From positions 1 through 64,000 of the forward strand of contig NZ_JBLWZO010000011.1 of assembly GCF_048266405.1 (NCBI RefSeq): 64,000 bases of DNA. The letters run 5' to 3'. The stretch comes from Celeribacter sp048266405. GTDB lineage: Bacteria; Pseudomonadota; Alphaproteobacteria; Rhodobacterales; Rhodobacteraceae. Positions within the stretch are counted from its first letter, which is position 1. Every line of letters starts with the position of its first letter. This document shows, one piece after another, positions 61,166 to 64,000 of the stretch. The notes beneath the pieces were generated by a model, which ran no database searches, had not been told where the DNA came from, and saw only the letters and a list, made by a program, of their open reading frames with translations. Both the position numbers and the translations under genes were made by a program.

Positions 61166-62019
61166 ACGAGCAACCGCGCACCCTTTATTGGATATTCCTT
61201 GGCTTTGTCGGCCTCGTGATTTCGATCTACGTCCTGTTCCCCGTGTTCTGGCTGTTCCTCGCGTCGTTCAAGACACAAGCCGAACTCGCACAACTTCCGG
61301 TCTCCTTCTGGCCAGAGTCCCCGACGCTGGATGCCTATAAGGCCCTGTTCTCACCGACCCACCAGAAAGGGCAACTTCTCGACTGGCCACAACTGATCGG
61401 CAACAGCTTCTTTGTCGCAATCAGTTCCACGGTGATCGTCTTGGTCTTTGCAACGCTGGCAGGCTACGCCTTTGCCCGACTGCGCTTCCCTGGCCGTGAT
61501 CTCATTCTCGGCGGGTTACTGATCAGCCGGATGTTCCAAGGTGCGGCCCTGCTTTTGCCGACCTATCGGCTGATGTCTATGCTGGGTTTACAGGACAGCC
61601 TGATCGGCCTCGTGCTGCTCTACTCCGCCTTCGGCCTGCCCTTTGCCACATGGATCATCGCCTCCAGCCTGCGCGAGATTCCCAAGGAGCTTGAAGAAAG
61701 CGCCATGATGGACGGGGCAAGCCGCTTGCAAAGCATGGTTAAGGTGGTGTTGCCTCTTGCGACACCTGCCCTCATCACTGCCGCAATGTGGCATTTCGTG
61801 GGTGCATGGTCCGAATTTGCCTTCGCCTCAATCTTGCTCGAATCCAATGAGCACAAGACCGTCACCATCGGGCTTGCCAGTTTCGTGGAACTCTTCACAC
61901 TTGAATTCCAATACGTCGGTGCCGCTGCAACCATTGTTGCCCTGCCGATCATGTTGGTCTTCTTTTTCGGGCAACGCTACTTCACGCGCGGTCTTCTTGC
62001 TGGGGCGGTGAAGGGATGA
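61162..62019 (+). CDS. ABC transporter permease, MalG/UgpE type (second system)
   Basis: 285 residues from ATG 61162. The N-terminal helix is VISIYVLFPVFWLFLASFKT. The EAA loop LEESAMMDGASRLQSMVKVV and the C-terminal QRYFTRGLLAGAVKG identify the MalG type. It forms the channel with the preceding permease. Its stop overlaps the start of the enolase-superfamily gene (ATGA), showing that transport and catabolism are translated as one unit. Confidence 0.94.
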   Translation: MNEQPRTLYWIFLGFVGLVISIYVLFPVFWLFLASFKTQAELAQLPVSFWPESPTLDAYKALFSPTHQKGQLLDWPQLIGNSFFVAISSTVIVLVFATLAGYAFARLRFPGRDLILGGLLISRMFQGAALLLPTYRLMSMLGLQDSLIGLVLLYSAFGLPFATWIIASSLREIPKELEESAMMDGASRLQSMVKVVLPLATPALITAAMWHFVGAWSEFAFASILLESNEHKTVTIGLASFVELFTLEFQYVGAAATIVALPIMLVFFFGQRYFTRGLLAGAVKG

Positions 62020-63170
62020 AGATCACCTCCATCACCGCGCGCGCTGTGGACTGCGGCTTCAACAGCCAAAAACTGCAAACGTCCCGCGTGGCCTCCCCTA
62101 TGTCCCGCTTTCCCCGCTTTGCCGAGCAAAGGGCCAGCTGGATGTGGCCAACCAAGAAGGTCTTCGTCCGTGTCACGGGCGAGGACGGCAGCACAGGCTG
62201 GGGCTGCACCAACGGTGGTGAGATTGTCGAGATGATCGTCAATGAACACCTGTCGCGGCTTCTGGCCGGCCAGGACATGAACTATCTGCGCTTGCTCAAT
62301 GACCAGATGTCCGCCTCCTTGCTGCCCAACGACCGTTCTGGCTTTGCCATGATGGCCGTGGCTGGGGTCGATATTGCCCTGTGGGATCTCGCGGCAAAGG
62401 CCAATGGCCAACCGCTGGTCGACGTCCTCGGTGGCGCGGATGTAGACGCCCTCCCCGTCTACATAACGACCCCGCGCCCCGAGGTCTTTATCGGAGGGCC
62501 TTGGAAAGGGCTCAAAGCCGCCGCGCCCTATGGCCCTGAAAGTGGGGAAGACGGGCTGAAGGAAAACGTAGCACTCATGCATCGCTTTGCTGAAGCCGCT
62601 GGCGAAGGCGTACCCATTATGATCGACGCCTTTCTGGCATGGGATGCCGATTACACCCTGCGTTTTGCCGAAGCTGTGGCCGACCTTCCCGTGGCATGGA
62701 TCGAAGACCCGATCCCTCCGCAAGATATCGAAGGTCTGCAAAAGATCCGGGATGGCCTCGACCCCGAGGTTGCATTGGCACTTGGCAATTTTGCCTTCTC
62801 ATATGCCGATTGTGCAGACCTGCTGCGCTCGGGCGTAGTGGGCATGCTTCAACCTGACGTGGCATGGGCGGGCGGCATCACCGAGACCCTGCGCATTCTC
62901 GAACTGGCAGAAAGCGCGGACGTGCCCGTAATCCTGCACAACACCTGCGAACAGCCGTGGGCCCTGGCAATCGCCGCAGCCCGTCAATCCGGCGTGCTGG
63001 TCGAATGCGTGGATCGGGGAGAAAGCTCGCCGCTCTACGAACTCATCGGCCCGCGGCCCGACTTTACAGATGGCCACGCCGCCATCCCCCGTGACCCGAA
63101 GGGCAACCAACCGCCCGCACATGTATTCGAGGCCTTTGGGCCCTCCGCAACCGACATCAAGAAAGGATAG
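62016..63170 (+). CDS. Enolase-superfamily acid-sugar dehydratase-like protein with an altered metal ligand
   Basis: 384 residues in the mandelate racemase/muconate lactonising class, nearest by eye to L-rhamnonate dehydratase-like members (GGEIVEMIVNEHLSRLLAGQ and VAGVDIALWDLAAKANGQPL). Metal ligands: Asp204 (MIDAF) and Glu230 (WIEDP). At the third position, 28 residues on, the sequence reads ALGNF, so Asn258 stands where Glu is usual. The catalytic His is likely His308 in ILHNTCEQ. Dehydration of an acid sugar to a 2-keto-3-deoxy acid is the family role. The Asn change may weaken magnesium binding or shift the activity. It lies between the permease and ATPase genes. Confidence 0.85.
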   Translation: MKITSITARAVDCGFNSQKLQTSRVASPMSRFPRFAEQRASWMWPTKKVFVRVTGEDGSTGWGCTNGGEIVEMIVNEHLSRLLAGQDMNYLRLLNDQMSASLLPNDRSGFAMMAVAGVDIALWDLAAKANGQPLVDVLGGADVDALPVYITTPRPEVFIGGPWKGLKAAAPYGPESGEDGLKENVALMHRFAEAAGEGVPIMIDAFLAWDADYTLRFAEAVADLPVAWIEDPIPPQDIEGLQKIRDGLDPEVALALGNFAFSYADCADLLRSGVVGMLQPDVAWAGGITETLRILELAESADVPVILHNTCEQPWALAIAAARQSGVLVECVDRGESSPLYELIGPRPDFTDGHAAIPRDPKGNQPPAHVFEAFGPSATDIKKG

Positions 63171-63174
63171 ACCC

Positions 63175-64000
63175 ATGGGCTCTGTCGCACTCAAAAATAT
63201 CCGCAAATCCTATGGCGCCGTCGAAGTGTTACACGGCATTAACCTCGACATTCGCGACGGTGAATTCACCGTTCTGGTTGGCCCTTCGGGATGCGGAAAA
63301 TCAACACTCCTGCGCTCCATCGCGGGGTTGGAAACCATCAGCAGCGGCGATATTGCCATTGACGACACCGTCATCAACTCACTGGTCCCCAAAGACCGTG
63401 ATATCGCAATGGTGTTCCAGAACTACGCGCTCTATCCGCATATGACTGTGGCCAAGAACATGGCGTTTTCACTTCGCCTTGCCAAAGAACCGCAATCGGA
63501 GATCGACCGCAAGGTCAACGCCGCTGCCGAGATCCTCGACCTCACGGCCCTCCTGGACCGCTACCCGCGTCAGCTTTCGGGTGGCCAGCGCCAGCGCGTC
63601 GCCATGGGGCGTGCCATCGTGCGTGACCCCAAAGTGTTCCTGTTCGACGAGCCGCTTTCAAACCTCGACGCCAAACTGCGTGTGCAAATGCGCTCGGAGA
63701 TCAAGGAGCTTCACCAGCGCCTCAAGACCACCACGATCTACGTGACGCACGACCAGATCGAAGCCATGACCATGGCTGACCGTATCGTCGTCATGCGCGG
63801 CGGCCACGTCGAGCAAGTCGGATCACCGCTGGAACTCTATGACAACCCCGCAAGCATTTTCGTGGCGGGCTTCATCGGCTCGCCCGCGATGAACTTCATC
63901 ACCGCACGCGCCAATGGTTCGACGTTGGAAACCGAAGACGGCAAACCGCTCGGTGAAACAAGCGCCAAGGTGGGCCAGGGACAGACTGTCACAGCAGGTT
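63175..64000 (+). CDS. ABC transporter ATP-binding protein, UgpC/MsmX type, cut by the window end
   Basis: The gene starts at ATG 63175 with AAAGGAT upstream, 4 bases after the preceding stop, and stays open to the window edge (275 codons seen). Walker A is VLVGPSGCGKSTLLRSIAGL, the signature is LSGGQRQRVAMGRAIVR, Walker B ends in FLFDEPLSNLDAKLRV, and the switch His is in VTHDQIEAMTMADRIVVM. The beginning of the TOBE region is visible after the NFITARANG segment. It powers the second sugar importer. Confidence 0.95.
   Translation, partial: MGSVALKNIRKSYGAVEVLHGINLDIRDGEFTVLVGPSGCGKSTLLRSIAGLETISSGDIAIDDTVINSLVPKDRDIAMVFQNYALYPHMTVAKNMAFSLRLAKEPQSEIDRKVNAAAEILDLTALLDRYPRQLSGGQRQRVAMGRAIVRDPKVFLFDEPLSNLDAKLRVQMRSEIKELHQRLKTTTIYVTHDQIEAMTMADRIVVMRGGHVEQVGSPLELYDNPASIFVAGFIGSPAMNFITARANGSTLETEDGKPLGETSAKVGQGQTVTAG

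Overview
The window reads as chromosome from a marine alphaproteobacterium of the Rhodobacterales (Roseobacter group). This rests on moderate GC, dense ATGA-type operons, many TRAP and ABC solute transporters, a Caulobacter-type tad pilus locus with a CtrA-like box upstream, and a DMSP-catabolism gene set. I see no rRNA, tRNA, CRISPR array, insertion sequence or prophage. The window is mostly a string of uptake-plus-catabolism modules, each beside its own regulator.

Layout. (1) 1-4159: the end of a LysR gene, then a LysR regulator divergent from a three-gene redox cassette (LLM flavin oxidoreductase, SDR, quinone-oxidoreductase-like MDR). (2) 4369-6558: a polar amino-acid ABC importer. (3) 6791-7801: an orphan nucleotidyltransferase-fold protein of the GSU2403 type. 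(4) 7917-18217: a LysR divergent from a long operon holding two paralogous acyl-CoA synthetases, a complete TRAP importer, a thiolase-fold protein without the catalytic Cys and His, its DUF35 partner, and an MFS carrier. This looks like a pathway for an unidentified carboxylic acid. (5) 18394-29245, minus strand: a tad/cpa pilus operon from flp to tadD, without a prepilin peptidase. (6) 29749-34886: a TetR repressor and an RND efflux pair. (7) 34971-35483: a fasciclin-domain secreted protein. (8) 35799-38941: a second TRAP system whose binding-protein gene converges on the permease genes across a shared terminator. (9) 39340-46473: BCCT carrier, double-CaiB CoA-transferase (DddD) and GMC dehydrogenase in one operon, with a divergent LysR; this is a DMSP module. 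(10) 46660-54660: a GntR regulator divergent from a sugar-type ABC importer, a bicupin, an HpcH/HpaI aldolase and an alpha/beta hydrolase, ending in a decayed four-carbon acid sugar kinase (OtnK type). (11) 54982-64000: a LacI-led minus operon (Gfo/Idh/MocA dehydrogenase, SDR, lactonase-type amidohydrolase) divergent from a second ABC importer that includes an enolase-superfamily dehydratase. An 18-bp perfect inverted repeat lies between the two.

How the parts fit. Modules 10 and 11 together could import sugars or sugar acids, oxidise them, open a lactone, dehydrate an acid sugar and split it with an aldolase, that is, a non-phosphorylative route. Module 9 would import DMSP, add CoA, release dimethyl sulfide and oxidise 3-hydroxypropionate. 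Module 4 would import an acid, activate it with CoA and cleave it, possibly by a retro-aldol rather than a thiolytic reaction. All substrate assignments are inferred from family and context. The least explained material is module 4 with its atypical thiolase, the enolase-superfamily protein with an altered third metal ligand, and the OtnK remnant.
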